Shown here one piece after another: positions 1 through 8,492 of a stretch of DNA of 64,000 nucleotides. The translations under genes were made by a program, and so were the position numbers. The stretch lies in assembly GCA_013177855.1 (NCBI GenBank), contig JABLYA010000001.1, positions 853,231 through 917,230 on the forward strand. Direction: 5' to 3'. The stretch is from Ignavibacteria bacterium (GTDB lineage: Bacteria; Bacteroidota; Ignavibacteria; Ch128b). The notes beneath the pieces are model-generated. The model saw only the letters and a program-made list of their open reading frames with translations. It was not told the origin of the DNA and did not search any database. Numbering within the stretch: the stretch's first letter is position 1; the number at the start of each line of letters is the position of its first letter.

Positions 1-625
1 TTGTTGATTTTCCAGAACCCGTAATACCAGTAATCAATATCAATCCTTCTTTCATATAATTTAAATTCATCAACTGAGCTACATAAGGATGAAAGCCAAG
101 ATCAGAGAAAGGTCTTAACTGGGAGAGAATAGCTCTACAATTTAATGACAACTCATCGAGTTCAAAATAAGCATCTGCTCTATATCGATAAATTCTTAAG
201 TATGGTTTTGTCTCTCTAATTTCAATTGAAAAATCAAGATTTCGTTTAGAAATCAAATACTCAATTTGTTTTTCACTTAAAATATTCAGTATTAGGATAC
301 TTGATTCTGTCGTATTAAACTCTGGTAGTTCATTTAATGGTTTTTTATTCCCATGAATTCTCATCCAGAAGCGATTCAAACTGCCAGGTCCGCCAAAGTC
401 AAGATCAGACGCTTCCACCTTATGCATTTCAAACAATAAGCTTTCGAGAAAAGAACGCAATAATTCTCGTTGTTGATTGTTTAATCCCTCCACAAAACTT
501 TTCAGGTAAAGGACCTTGTCAATTCCTTTGATATATTCCGGGACAAGTTTAAGTCCTTCTCCAATAATTTCTTTTACTTTTTGAGTAAGATTTTTAAAAT
601 CATTCGATTTAATTTCTATGAACAT
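1..625 (-). CDS. pilT: PilT/GspE-type pilus ATPase, N-terminal part (cut by window edge)
   Basis: About 208 residues are visible; the gene runs off the left edge. The start ATG lies at 625-623, two bases after the stop of the upstream assembly ATPase gene. My translation gives an N-terminal region ending in an ASD-like segment (VEASDLDFGG), a PilT-like RPFSDLGF segment before the nucleotide site, and a P-loop (TGITGSGKST) at the very edge. The order and the position directly after a PilB-type gene fit the twitching-motility retraction ATPase PilT. The catalytic Walker B and His boxes lie outside the window. The first 90 residues are not typical PilT, so a divergent second assembly ATPase remains possible. 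Confidence 0.65.
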   Translation of the reverse strand, partial: MFIEIKSNDFKNLTQKVKEIIGEGLKLVPEYIKGIDKVLYLKSFVEGLNNQQRELLRSFLESLLFEMHKVEASDLDFGGPGSLNRFWMRIHGNKKPLNELPEFNTTESSILILNILSEKQIEYLISKRNLDFSIEIRETKPYLRIYRYRADAYFELDELSLNCRAILSQLRPFSDLGFHPYVAQLMNLNYMKEGLILITGITGSGKST

Positions 626-627
626 GA

Positions 628-2415
628 TTAATCTTCCGTTGTTGAAGCTATTACTTCTTCAATTGTTGTAAGTCCTGCTTTTACTCTTAAGAAACCCGAC
701 TCTCTCAAAGTCAACATTCCTTCTTTCTTTGCTTGAGCACGAATTGCTTCTTCATCTATTTCAGTACCAGATTTAACAATTAATCTTCTTATTTCTCGAC
801 TAAAATAGAGTGCTTCGTGTATTGCCATTCTTCCTTTGTAACCAGTGTTAGAACAAGCTGGACACCCAACTGCTTCATAAAAAGTCGTTTCTTTAATATC
901 TTTTTCACTCATTCCAGCTGCAATTGCAATATCCTTATCAAAATTTTTTGCAACACGTTTACACTTATCACAAAGTTTTCGAATTAATCTTTGAGCGACG
1001 ATAATATTAATTGCATATGCAATTAAAAATGGTTCAACGCCCATCTTAAATAATCTGGATATTGCACTAGGTGCATCATTTGTGTGTAATGTTGAAAAAG
1101 TTAAGTGACCAGTATTAGCAAGTTTAATTGCAATTTCGGCTGTCTCCTTATCTCTCATCTCTCCTACTAAAACAATATCAGGATCATGACGCAAAATAGC
1201 TCTCAATGCTTGCTCAAAATCCATCTTTGGTCCAATTTTTAATTGTCTTGCACCTCTTATGACATATTCAACTGGATCTTCAACGGTTAAAACATTTACA
1301 GTTGGATCAATCACCTGATACAACGCAGCGATCAAAGTTGTACTTTTACCAGAACCTGTTGGACCAGTTAATATCACCATTCCTTGAGGTTTACTAATTG
1401 CTTTCATAAAGAAATCAAAAGCAGGTCCATCGAAACCAATCTTTTTAATATCAGTGATAACTTTTCTATCATCAAGAATTCTTATTACGCACGATTCGAA
1501 TTTTGAACTAAGTTCAGTTCCAACCATTGGAAGAATGGAAACACGAAAACGAATAATATGCCCATCGATATTTCTTTGTATAAATCCATCCTGTGCCTTT
1601 TCTCTTTCAAATCTATCAAGTCCCCTTGCCCTGTCCTTAATAACTGATAAAACTGCTTCAGGATAAGTGTTTTCCTGAACATACCATAGAGTTAGATTTC
1701 CATCAATTCGAAAATGTATTTCTGTTTTCATTCCACTTTGAGGAACAAAATGAATATCACTTGCTCCTCTTCTAACTCCTTCCACAAGAGCCCCTTCAAC
1801 TAAATTTATCAAAGCACTTTTTTGAATTTCCGCTTCTAATAAAGATTCGTCTAAACCTTCCTCTTTCTTCGTTTCAACACTTATCTCTTCGGGGACTTCT
1901 TCAAGCATCTTAAGAAAAATATTTTCTGGCGGAAGGATTTTATTTAGCAACTCATCAAAGTCTTTTCTCCTCACAAATATCACTTCATACTTTCTAAAAC
2001 CTAAACTTGCTGGAATTTGATGCGTCAATCGATTTGTTGGATCCGTTGCAGCAATTATTATTTTATCCTTTTGTTGAGAATCAAATTTTATCGGAATTAT
2101 TTTTGCTCCAAGACAAAGATTCCTTAATTCTTCAGAAGCCTTGTTCCATAAGTTTCTGATCTTTTCTATATCATCATCTGTCAAATGGTATTTTTCAGGT
2201 GAGTAAACATCAAATCTGTATACAGCTGCAACTTCTTCAAAAATTAAATCATGATCAAACTTAAAATCCTGAACTAAAATTTGAGCGAGATTTCTTCTTG
2301 CTTTATCTGTCTTTTTAACTTGTAATGCTTTTTCTAAAGTGGTTAAATCAATTAATCCTTTTCGAAGTAACCAGTAACCAACTTTATCTGTTTGTTCTAA
2401 AGATTCAACGGCCAT
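628..2415 (-). CDS. pilB: Type IV pilus assembly / type II secretion ATPase (PilB/GspE family)
   Basis: 595 residues, the usual size for PilB/GspE. An N-terminal GspE-N-like domain (about residues 10-150) precedes the ATPase core: Walker A GPTGSGKST near residue 351, an Asp box, Walker B DPDIVLVGEMRD near 411-422, and the His box STLHTNDA near 441-448. A C-terminal CxxC...CxxC zinc motif sits near residues 482-521, as in PilB and GspE. It powers pilin polymerisation from the cytoplasmic side of the inner membrane. The start ATG (2415-2413) directly abuts the stop of the PilC gene, so translation is probably coupled. Confidence 0.93.
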   Translation of the reverse strand: MAVESLEQTDKVGYWLLRKGLIDLTTLEKALQVKKTDKARRNLAQILVQDFKFDHDLIFEEVAAVYRFDVYSPEKYHLTDDDIEKIRNLWNKASEELRNLCLGAKIIPIKFDSQQKDKIIIAATDPTNRLTHQIPASLGFRKYEVIFVRRKDFDELLNKILPPENIFLKMLEEVPEEISVETKKEEGLDESLLEAEIQKSALINLVEGALVEGVRRGASDIHFVPQSGMKTEIHFRIDGNLTLWYVQENTYPEAVLSVIKDRARGLDRFEREKAQDGFIQRNIDGHIIRFRVSILPMVGTELSSKFESCVIRILDDRKVITDIKKIGFDGPAFDFFMKAISKPQGMVILTGPTGSGKSTTLIAALYQVIDPTVNVLTVEDPVEYVIRGARQLKIGPKMDFEQALRAILRHDPDIVLVGEMRDKETAEIAIKLANTGHLTFSTLHTNDAPSAISRLFKMGVEPFLIAYAINIIVAQRLIRKLCDKCKRVAKNFDKDIAIAAGMSEKDIKETTFYEAVGCPACSNTGYKGRMAIHEALYFSREIRRLIVKSGTEIDEEAIRAQAKKEGMLTLRESGFLRVKAGLTTIEEVIASTTED

Positions 2416-3792
2416 TTAAAGTAACCCCTGAATTAAATTAATTATAAAAGACATACCAGGATATTTTGGACGAATTGTTGCGGTTTCCGCAGAAATTAAT
2501 GTAAGTGCCGTTATGACAATCATAATAAACATAGCAATTGCAAGCTGAATAGCTTCAATTAAGAATTTTAGTTTGTGAGTAGTCTCACTTTCATAATAAT
2601 TTGCAATTTGAAGAGCAACATTTCTAATCGTTCCAGTCTCCTCACCAGCGTGAAACCTTGAAATTGCAGTTTTAGTAAATACCCCAGCTGCTTCGAATGC
2701 TTCAGTTAAACCTTTACCCTCTCTAATCATAATAGGAATGGCAACATTTTTAATTCTATCCTCAAAATATTTATTGCCAGTTGCTTCCGCTGCAATCCTG
2801 ATGGGTTCAATATTTTCTGCTGAACCAGTGTAAAGTGAATAAAATACCCTACAGAAGATTTCAATCATTGATTTATGGACTATATTTCCCAGAACAGGTA
2901 ATTTTAACAACCATTTATGCAGAACAATCTTACCCTTTGTTGTCTGAGAATAATAGAATAAAAATAAGAATGGTGATGCCATTAACAGAATGATGTAAAG
3001 AAAATTATTCTGTAAGAAATGACTTAGTTTTAATGTAGCAGCTGTTAATGGAGGTAATTCGATATCGAATCTTAAAAATAATTCAGCAGTTGCAGGAAAT
3101 ACTTTAGCAACATAATAAATTACAGTTAAAATTAATGCAATGACAGTAATAGTCGGTGTAACTAGCGCACTCCTTAAATTTTTACGGAACTCTTGATTTC
3201 GTTCAAGAAATTTAGCAGTTGCCAAGTAAATTTCTGCCATATTACCGCTTTTACTCGCAAGGCCTAACATATAAGCTGTAAATTTACCAAGCACATGCTC
3301 ATATCTTCTAAAAACTTTTTCACTGTCCTCACCTTTCTTTAAATCATTATTAATATCTTTCAACGCATCGCGTAATGTTTTATTGGTAACATCATTAATC
3401 ATTAATTGTAGAATTTCTCCGTAAGACATCTTTTCTTTTAATAGATCAGCACTAATTCTAACAAAAGATACAATTTCAGATGTGGGTGGTTTTAGTTGAA
3501 AATCAAGTAACTTTTTTCTAACAAAAATAACTTCGTAACCCAGCTTTCGAAGTGCTTGCTCAACTTCTTCAGCGGTATAAGCTTTTTGTTCTCCCAGTAT
3601 TGGTTTAACAGTTCCAGGTTTTTTCGCTTTATAGAGAAATATAGACTTTTTCTCAATAGACCTGATACGTAGCTGGTTTTTCTGCGCAATCTCATTTATT
3701 CTCTGACGAGCACTAAAAATATTGCTGGAATGAATAATTCCAACAACTGTTTTTCCTGAAGATGATATTGCACTAAAACGATATTCGGCCAT
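2416..3792 (-). CDS. pilC: Type IV pilus inner-membrane platform protein (PilC/GspF family)
   Basis: 458 residues. Two T2SSF domains are visible, at about residues 110-240 and 310-440, each ending in hydrophobic membrane segments (about 210-235, 265-285 and 420-445). The second carries the family's GEETG signature. An extra N-terminal region of about 100 residues with a basic, partly repeated layout precedes them. The protein anchors the pilus motor in the inner membrane and partners the adjacent ATPase. It is the first gene of a pilC-pilB-pilT operon; a canonical-looking promoter lies 39 bases upstream of the start. Confidence 0.92.
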   Translation of the reverse strand: MAEYRFSAISSSGKTVVGIIHSSNIFSARQRINEIAQKNQLRIRSIEKKSIFLYKAKKPGTVKPILGEQKAYTAEEVEQALRKLGYEVIFVRKKLLDFQLKPPTSEIVSFVRISADLLKEKMSYGEILQLMINDVTNKTLRDALKDINNDLKKGEDSEKVFRRYEHVLGKFTAYMLGLASKSGNMAEIYLATAKFLERNQEFRKNLRSALVTPTITVIALILTVIYYVAKVFPATAELFLRFDIELPPLTAATLKLSHFLQNNFLYIILLMASPFLFLFYYSQTTKGKIVLHKWLLKLPVLGNIVHKSMIEIFCRVFYSLYTGSAENIEPIRIAAEATGNKYFEDRIKNVAIPIMIREGKGLTEAFEAAGVFTKTAISRFHAGEETGTIRNVALQIANYYESETTHKLKFLIEAIQLAIAMFIMIVITALTLISAETATIRPKYPGMSFIINLIQGLL

Positions 3793-3830
3793 CTTTATCT
3801 GAATTAATTATAAGTCTTTTTTTCAATCTT

Positions 3831-3859
3831 ATTATATGGAATTTTAAAGAGTTATGCAA
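3831..3859 (-). promoter_or_regulatory. Sigma-70-like promoter of the pilC-pilB-pilT operon
   Basis: Read on the minus strand: TTGCAT at 3859-3854, a spacer of exactly 17 bases, then TATAAT at 3836-3831, followed by the pilC start at 3792. The -10 is a perfect consensus and the -35 matches at four of six positions. It lies in the 216-base gap between the pilin terminator and pilC, so the ATPase operon need not depend on pilin transcription. Confidence 0.55.
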
Positions 3860-3962
3860 ATCTTTTAAACCATTTTTCTAAATGCAATTATATAATTTTT
3901 TTGAATAAATAAAACACATTCAACATAAAATTATTTATGAAAAAAGCCCTGAAGTTTAAAAT

Positions 3963-3988
3963 AAAAAAGCCGTCGAAAATCGACGGCT
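3963..3988 (-). terminator. Rho-independent terminator of pilin gene 1
   Basis: Perfect 9-bp stem AGCCGTCGA / TCGACGGCT with a three-base loop (3968-3988), followed on the minus strand by a run of six T. It lies 20 bases past the stop of the pilin gene at 4009. Confidence 0.9.
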
Positions 3989-4008
3989 GTAAATTAATTC
4001 AAAATTTC

Positions 4009-4392
4009 TTAGTTATTAATCGTAACAGTAATATTATCTGGCGTCACTACTGCTGTTGCTTTAACTTTGTTTTTTCCATCATTACCGGTTTCATTACCAG
4101 TACCAACTATAGTTACAACAGTTGCAGCCACTGTGGCGGTGTAAGTACCATTACCGGTCTGTGTCAAAGAAGGTGGAATAGTAAAACCAGTAAATGAATT
4201 CCCGCCACCACCAAGTGCGGTTGGCTTTCTATAATATTGCTGTGCAAATGCACCAATATTATTTAAGTCAGCAATTACCGCGTCTCTATTTGCACTTTGT
4301 GCGCTAGTACTTGCCAGGTTGATGCCTACCACAATGGCGATACCCACAATGATTACTCCAATTACGATTAGAAGAAGTTGTTGTTGACCCAT
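4009..4392 (-). CDS. Small type IV pilin-like protein, copy 1
   Basis: 127 residues. After Met-Gly the protein goes straight into a hydrophobic helix (QQQLLLIVIGVIIVG), then a helical segment rich in Asn/Asp/Gln and a Thr/Gly/Val-rich beta-type C-terminal domain. This is pilin architecture with a two-residue leader; Gly2 would be the residue before the cleavage site, and the canonical Glu at mature position 5 is replaced by Leu. A strong ribosome binding site (AAGGAG, 7-8 bases ahead) and a private terminator point to high expression. The first 58 residues are identical to those of the neighbouring copy at 4617-5000. Probably a major structural pilin; no database match was checked. Confidence 0.7.
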   Translation of the reverse strand: MGQQQLLLIVIGVIIVGIAIVVGINLASTSAQSANRDAVIADLNNIGAFAQQYYRKPTALGGGGNSFTGFTIPPSLTQTGNGTYTATVAATVVTIVGTGNETGNDGKNKVKATAVVTPDNITVTINN

Positions 4393-4449
4393 AGTTTTAC
4401 TCCTTATTTTTTGTTTTCAATTTTTTTGAGAGAATTTTTTCTACTCTCA

Positions 4450-4465
4450 TATGCAAATATGCATA
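4450..4465. promoter_or_regulatory. Inverted repeat upstream of pilin gene 1
   Basis: TATGCA-N4-TGCATA lies about 60 bases ahead of the start of pilin copy 1 and within a TATTTG-containing stretch that may be its -10 region. It could be an operator. No second copy was found before the other pilin gene, so the call is weak. Confidence 0.25.
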
Positions 4466-4546
4466 AATTAAAATAAAATTCAAGTGATTACGAGACTTTC
4501 TGATTTTGTTCATAGAATTGTCGAATTTTTAAGTTAGTTTTTAAAT

Positions 4547-4577
4547 AAAAAAGTGCCGAGATAATTACTCGGCACTT
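4547..4577 (-). terminator. Rho-independent terminator of pilin gene 2
   Basis: Perfect 10-bp stem AAGTGCCGAG / CTCGGCACTT (4551-4560 and 4568-4577) with a seven-base loop, followed on the minus strand by a T run. It sits 40 bases past the pilin stop at 4617 and separates the two pilin genes into distinct transcription units. Confidence 0.88.
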
Positions 4578-4616
4578 AATGAATTCTTAGGTTCTAAATT
4601 TTATTTTCTTTTTGAA

Positions 4617-5000
4617 TTAATTATTAACCGTGACAGTGATTCCTGTCGGAGTAACGACCGCAGTTGCTTTCACTTTGTTTTTACCATCATTGCCTGTTTC
4701 ATTACCAGTTCCAACTAATGTCACAACTGTTGCACCGACCGTAGCAGTATATGTTCCATTAGCTGTTTTGGTTAAATTTGGTGGAATAGTCCAGCCAGTA
4801 AATGAGTTACCACCACCACCCATCGTTGTTGGTTTACGATAGTATTGTTGAGCAAAAGCTCCAATATTATTGAGATCAGCAATAACCGCATCTCTATTTG
4901 CACTTTGTGCACTGGTACTTGCTAAGTTAATACCAACTACTATAGCGATACCAACAATGATTACTCCAATTACAATTAATAAGAGTTGTTGTTGACCCAT
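4617..5000 (-). CDS. Small type IV pilin-like protein, copy 2
   Basis: 127 residues, the same length as copy 1 and about 91% identical by hand alignment (11 differences, all after residue 58). It has the same Met-Gly-Gln start, the same hydrophobic helix and the same Gly-rich hinge (GGGGNSFTG). The DNA of the identical N-terminal part differs at many third codon positions, so the duplication is not recent and the protein is under constraint. A GGAGG ribosome binding site and its own terminator suggest strong independent expression. Probably an alternative or co-assembled major pilin. Confidence 0.7.
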   Translation of the reverse strand: MGQQQLLLIVIGVIIVGIAIVVGINLASTSAQSANRDAVIADLNNIGAFAQQYYRKPTTMGGGGNSFTGWTIPPNLTKTANGTYTATVGATVVTLVGTGNETGNDGKNKVKATAVVTPTGITVTVNN

Positions 5001-5086
5001 AGTTTATTCCTCCATTTTTTGATTTTTATTTAAGTTGTTTTTATTTGGTAGCAATTAAATAAAATTGAGTAAAAGAATCAACATGA

Positions 5087-6214
5087 TTATTCATAATAGT
5101 GAACCATCTTCACCTGAACAATATTATTTCCTGAACCTGTACCCCAAACTGGTTTAGTTAAAACTTCGTTTGCAGGTTTATAATAAATATTTACATTTCC
5201 ATTAAAATTTATCTGTTGACGAGAAACTATATTTCCATAAACTTTAACATTTCCGTTCAGTATTGTATTCTTATTTGAAAAGATTTGAGCATTTAGAGTT
5301 ACATTACCATTCACAATTAAATCTCCACCTGAGTACAACCCTACATTGCTTACATTTGGATCAGGAGAATTTAGCCTTACATTACCATTAATAATTGTTT
5401 GCCCTTTACTGATAAAAATACCATACCCTGTAACAGTTCCATTAATTATTAAATCACCAGTGACAAAAATTATTTTTGGATTTTCTTTTGTCCCTAATGT
5501 AATATTTCCATTAAAAGTTTTATTGCCATAATAAATATCCGTGGCTTTACTTAAATATTGGTCTGGATCAAAGGACGGAATGTTTATTTGTGAAGTTTGA
5601 AAGTGCTTAGGTAAATTTTCAGGATTTGAAATTGGATTGATACGATTATTTAGTGCACTTGATGGATTAGAGGAGGCATATCCTGTATAAGTTAAAAATC
5701 CATCAATTGAGTTGTTACCATTCATTGTGAAGTTCCCGTTAACATGAACATTGGCATTAAGATTATTTCCTGCGTGTGTAATTTCTACCCCACCATTTAA
5801 ATGCATATTATTACCACTGAAAACAGCATACTTCATAAACGGAGGTAGTCCTCCACCACCAACTGACTCAATTGACATAAATGCTTCGGCTGTTTTACTT
5901 GTATTTTCATAATTAGCAACGACACTTATTTTTACTAATCTTGATGATCCAATTAAGGTATCCACAACTCTGTAAAAAACTTTTCCACCCATCAATTTCT
6001 CTTGTTCGAAATTCTGGACTCGATAAGCAGTATCTTGAGTTAACTTTAATTTTAGAATATCTATCATTGAATTTGCGATATTCTTCGCATAAAAATCTCT
6101 ATAATATTTTGATGAACTTTCGCCTGCTTGAGTAGTTGTCCGGTTAACCTGTATAGAATAAATACCAAAAATGATTATTACAATTAACAAGACTATTAAG
6201 ACGGTTCTTCCCAC
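5087..6214 (-). CDS. Pilin-like protein with beta-solenoid-type NGN repeats
   Basis: 375 residues. It starts Met-Gly-Arg followed by a hydrophobic helix (TVLIVLLIVIIIFGIY), like the neighbouring pilin-like proteins. From about residue 135 to 355 there is a ladder of short repeats of the form (I/L/F)NGN(V/I/F), typical of parallel beta-helix or bactofilin-like folds; this suggests a surface-exposed, rod-shaped domain on a pilin stalk. It is the last of four clustered pilin-like genes; the next gene's stop lies 18 bases upstream. It may be a minor pilin/PilX-type tip component or adhesin. Confidence 0.55.
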   Translation of the reverse strand: MGRTVLIVLLIVIIIFGIYSIQVNRTTTQAGESSSKYYRDFYAKNIANSMIDILKLKLTQDTAYRVQNFEQEKLMGGKVFYRVVDTLIGSSRLVKISVVANYENTSKTAEAFMSIESVGGGGLPPFMKYAVFSGNNMHLNGGVEITHAGNNLNANVHVNGNFTMNGNNSIDGFLTYTGYASSNPSSALNNRINPISNPENLPKHFQTSQINIPSFDPDQYLSKATDIYYGNKTFNGNITLGTKENPKIIFVTGDLIINGTVTGYGIFISKGQTIINGNVRLNSPDPNVSNVGLYSGGDLIVNGNVTLNAQIFSNKNTILNGNVKVYGNIVSRQQINFNGNVNIYYKPANEVLTKPVWGTGSGNNIVQVKMVHYYE

Positions 6215-6232
6215 TTTAATTCCTCCAAATAT

Positions 6233-7345
6233 TTATTCAAACAAATAAAGTAATGATAAAGAACGTTTACCTCCACCAATACCAGTCTGTCCACTTACGG
6301 AGTTTGCAAAGAAAGTTGCGTTCTTAATCGCAGCTGAAGAATAGTATATTTTGTGATCATTGTTTCCTTTGCATTCTTTTGTTAATTCTAAATTAGGCGA
6401 AAGCAAAATCAATCCACCTAAAATATCAAGATGAAGATGAAACATATAATCACCAATAATAAGTCCTTTAAAAGGCTTTGATGATTTTAACTGAGTTACT
6501 GTCGTTGAACCTGTAGAATTATGTACAACAAGAATCCCCCAATTATCTGACTTCCCTAAATCAATTTTTACCTCAGCTGGAGATAATTCTAGATAAGTTA
6601 CACCACTGAGTGGATATTTTAGTTGGGAAATATTTGTAACATACTGGCTCCCATTTACTTTACTTTGAGCAATGCTTTTTAATGTTCCTTCTGGATAACC
6701 TAGAATTTGATCAGGACTGGTAGGGAACGATCCACCCCAATTATAATTTTGTTCAATCACACGTGGATCTTCAGGATATTTTGGCGGATAATCAACACCA
6801 TTGACAGTGCCTCCGATCATAGCGCCTTGTAAATTTGAAAAACTCGTTCCAGACGAAACTCCATAAATTCCATTTTTGGGAATTAAATTGCCATTTAAAT
6901 CATGATCTCGGCCATCAATTATCATATCACTAATAGTTTTGTTTAGATTAGCATTTGCTGTAACAACTCCTCGTAAGACGGGCGGAACGAATCCCGACCC
7001 AAATGTTACATAAGCAATAGATTCTTTTTTTATTCCTTCGTATTCTGCTAATACTCTAATTTGAACAACGCTATCACTTCCAAGCACAGTGTCTTTGATA
7101 GTAAAAGTTGCAGTTCCACCAAGAAGACTCTGCTTTTGTTCTTGATTGACTCGATAGTTTGAACTATCAGCTAACTTCGTCATCAAAATATCAATCATAC
7201 TAAGTGATATATTTCTGACATAATTGTTTCTATAGGATTCGAAAGATTTGTTATAGGCTTCTTTTTCTGATTTCATTGATGATATTGTATATAAGCCAAA
7301 AATCACCAAAGCCCCAATTAAAATTATTATTACTGCTCTACCCAT
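6233..7345 (-). CDS. Pilin-like protein, function unknown
   Basis: 370 residues. N-terminus Met-Gly-Arg plus a hydrophobic helix (AVIIILIGALVIFGLY) and a following helix resembling that of the 5087-6214 protein: both have a Y-(R)-N/D-x(Y/F) stretch and S-M-I-D-I-L, so the two are diverged paralogs. The rest is Gly/Ser/Asn-rich with no recognised domain. It sits 8 bases after the stop of the gene at 7354 in the same operon. Likely a minor pilin. Confidence 0.5.
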   Translation of the reverse strand: MGRAVIIILIGALVIFGLYTISSMKSEKEAYNKSFESYRNNYVRNISLSMIDILMTKLADSSNYRVNQEQKQSLLGGTATFTIKDTVLGSDSVVQIRVLAEYEGIKKESIAYVTFGSGFVPPVLRGVVTANANLNKTISDMIIDGRDHDLNGNLIPKNGIYGVSSGTSFSNLQGAMIGGTVNGVDYPPKYPEDPRVIEQNYNWGGSFPTSPDQILGYPEGTLKSIAQSKVNGSQYVTNISQLKYPLSGVTYLELSPAEVKIDLGKSDNWGILVVHNSTGSTTVTQLKSSKPFKGLIIGDYMFHLHLDILGGLILLSPNLELTKECKGNNDHKIYYSSAAIKNATFFANSVSGQTGIGGGKRSLSLLYLFE

Positions 7346-7353
7346 ATTCGCTC

Positions 7354-7926
7354 CTATAAATTTTTGGGACGAACTATTTTTTTAATTTCTGCACCCGGAT
7401 AATAACCTTCAATAGGATATAGGGACTCAACTTTGATATAATACTCAATTGATTTTATTCTATCCCGCTGCGTCTGACTAACCAATGATGAGTAATTAAT
7501 TTTAATATTTGAAGAATCATAATAAGTAAATTTAAAGTCAACAACTCCCAAATTTGAGCCCCGCAATGGCTCATTATTTAGTATTCGATACAAAATTCTA
7601 TCATTTGGATTTGGAGTTGAGGATAGATCAGCAGGGTTTCCTAGTAAATATCTAATTGTATCTACTTTACCATTATTATCAATATCTGAAAGAAAAGTTA
7701 ATCTTGTTGAATCTGCTAAAAGAATTTTGCTTCCCGATACCCGAAATCCAATTTTATATAAATCATAATCGAGTACTTCAGAAATTTCTTTTACATTCAT
7801 TTGAGCGATATTGGCATTATTAACTTCTTGGGCAGAATTCTGGATATAAAAAGAAATTCCAATAATCATCAAAATTAAAATTGCACCAATGAAAGTGGCA
7901 GTTATAATGTCTAATAAGCTCGACAT
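7354..7926 (-). CDS. Pseudopilin-like membrane protein
   Basis: 190 residues: a single N-terminal hydrophobic segment (about residues 8-28) followed by a helix with Asn/Gln and an extracytoplasmic domain. The layout resembles PilW/GspJ-type minor pilins, but there is no clear prepilin cleavage motif. It ends 8 bases before the next gene and starts two bases after the stop of the gene at 7929, so it is operonic. Confidence 0.5.
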   Translation of the reverse strand: MSSLLDIITATFIGAILILMIIGISFYIQNSAQEVNNANIAQMNVKEISEVLDYDLYKIGFRVSGSKILLADSTRLTFLSDIDNNGKVDTIRYLLGNPADLSSTPNPNDRILYRILNNEPLRGSNLGVVDFKFTYYDSSNIKINYSSLVSQTQRDRIKSIEYYIKVESLYPIEGYYPGAEIKKIVRPKNL

Positions 7927-7928
7927 AG

Positions 7929-8414
7929 CTAATAAGAAATTATTCTATATAATTTGATTGTATCTGATATAAAATTATTTGTAACAAAAACATCAACCCT
8001 TTTGTAGAATGTTCTGCTCAGACTTTTCAAATCTGGATTACCTGAACTCACATAATATACACTTACTCGAGTTTTGAAGTTTCCAAGTCGGCTTAAGCTA
8101 TCAGTTTTTTGGAAATTATTATAATCATCAATATCGTCAAATTTAGTGGGATCATTTTCGCCCACATCTGGCCCGAGAGCACTTACAGGCGTTAAAGAAT
8201 CAGGAACAGAAACTACTCCTGAAACAGTTTTTTCGTCAAAAGATTTCTGCGAAATTTCATCAATCATAGATTGAGCGATTGCTGTTCCCGAAATTATTGC
8301 TTCATTGGCAATAGCGAATGCAAATCGGGATGATGTGGTTCGGTAAACTGTTAAAACAAATATTGTGAAAAGTAATAAGCCAACTGTTACTAATAGGGTT
8401 TGTCCAGTATTCAT
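7929..8414 (-). CDS. Pseudopilin-like membrane protein, first gene of the pilin-like operon
   Basis: 161 residues. N-terminus Met-Asn-Thr-Gly followed by QTLLVTVGLLLFTIFVLTVYRT, a pilin-like hydrophobic helix directly after a Gly. The stretch AQSMIDEISQKSFD continues the helix, as in PilV/GspI-type minor pilins. It heads the operon 8414 to 5087. A candidate -10 (TACATTTG, minus strand, 8451-8444) lies in the 78-base divergent gap shared with the Nudix gene. Confidence 0.5.
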   Translation of the reverse strand: MNTGQTLLVTVGLLLFTIFVLTVYRTTSSRFAFAIANEAIISGTAIAQSMIDEISQKSFDEKTVSGVVSVPDSLTPVSALGPDVGENDPTKFDDIDDYNNFQKTDSLSRLGNFKTRVSVYYVSSGNPDLKSLSRTFYKRVDVFVTNNFISDTIKLYRIISY

Positions 8415-8492
8415 ATATCTTTTTAATAATTATCGATAAATTGCAAATGTATTTTAAAAATTAAATTGCTATAAAACAACGAGGTTTTTGAA

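Noticed and set aside
4009-5000. Conductive aromatic-rich e-pilin
   Set aside because: Aromatic residues are sparse (about 5%) and not arranged in the known N-terminal pattern; the nearby multihaem gene is 40 kb away.
8444-8451. TACATTTG as a firm promoter of the pilin-like operon
   Set aside because: TAnnTTTG is expected many times by chance in this DNA, and no TTG at a proper distance was found; kept only as a remark.
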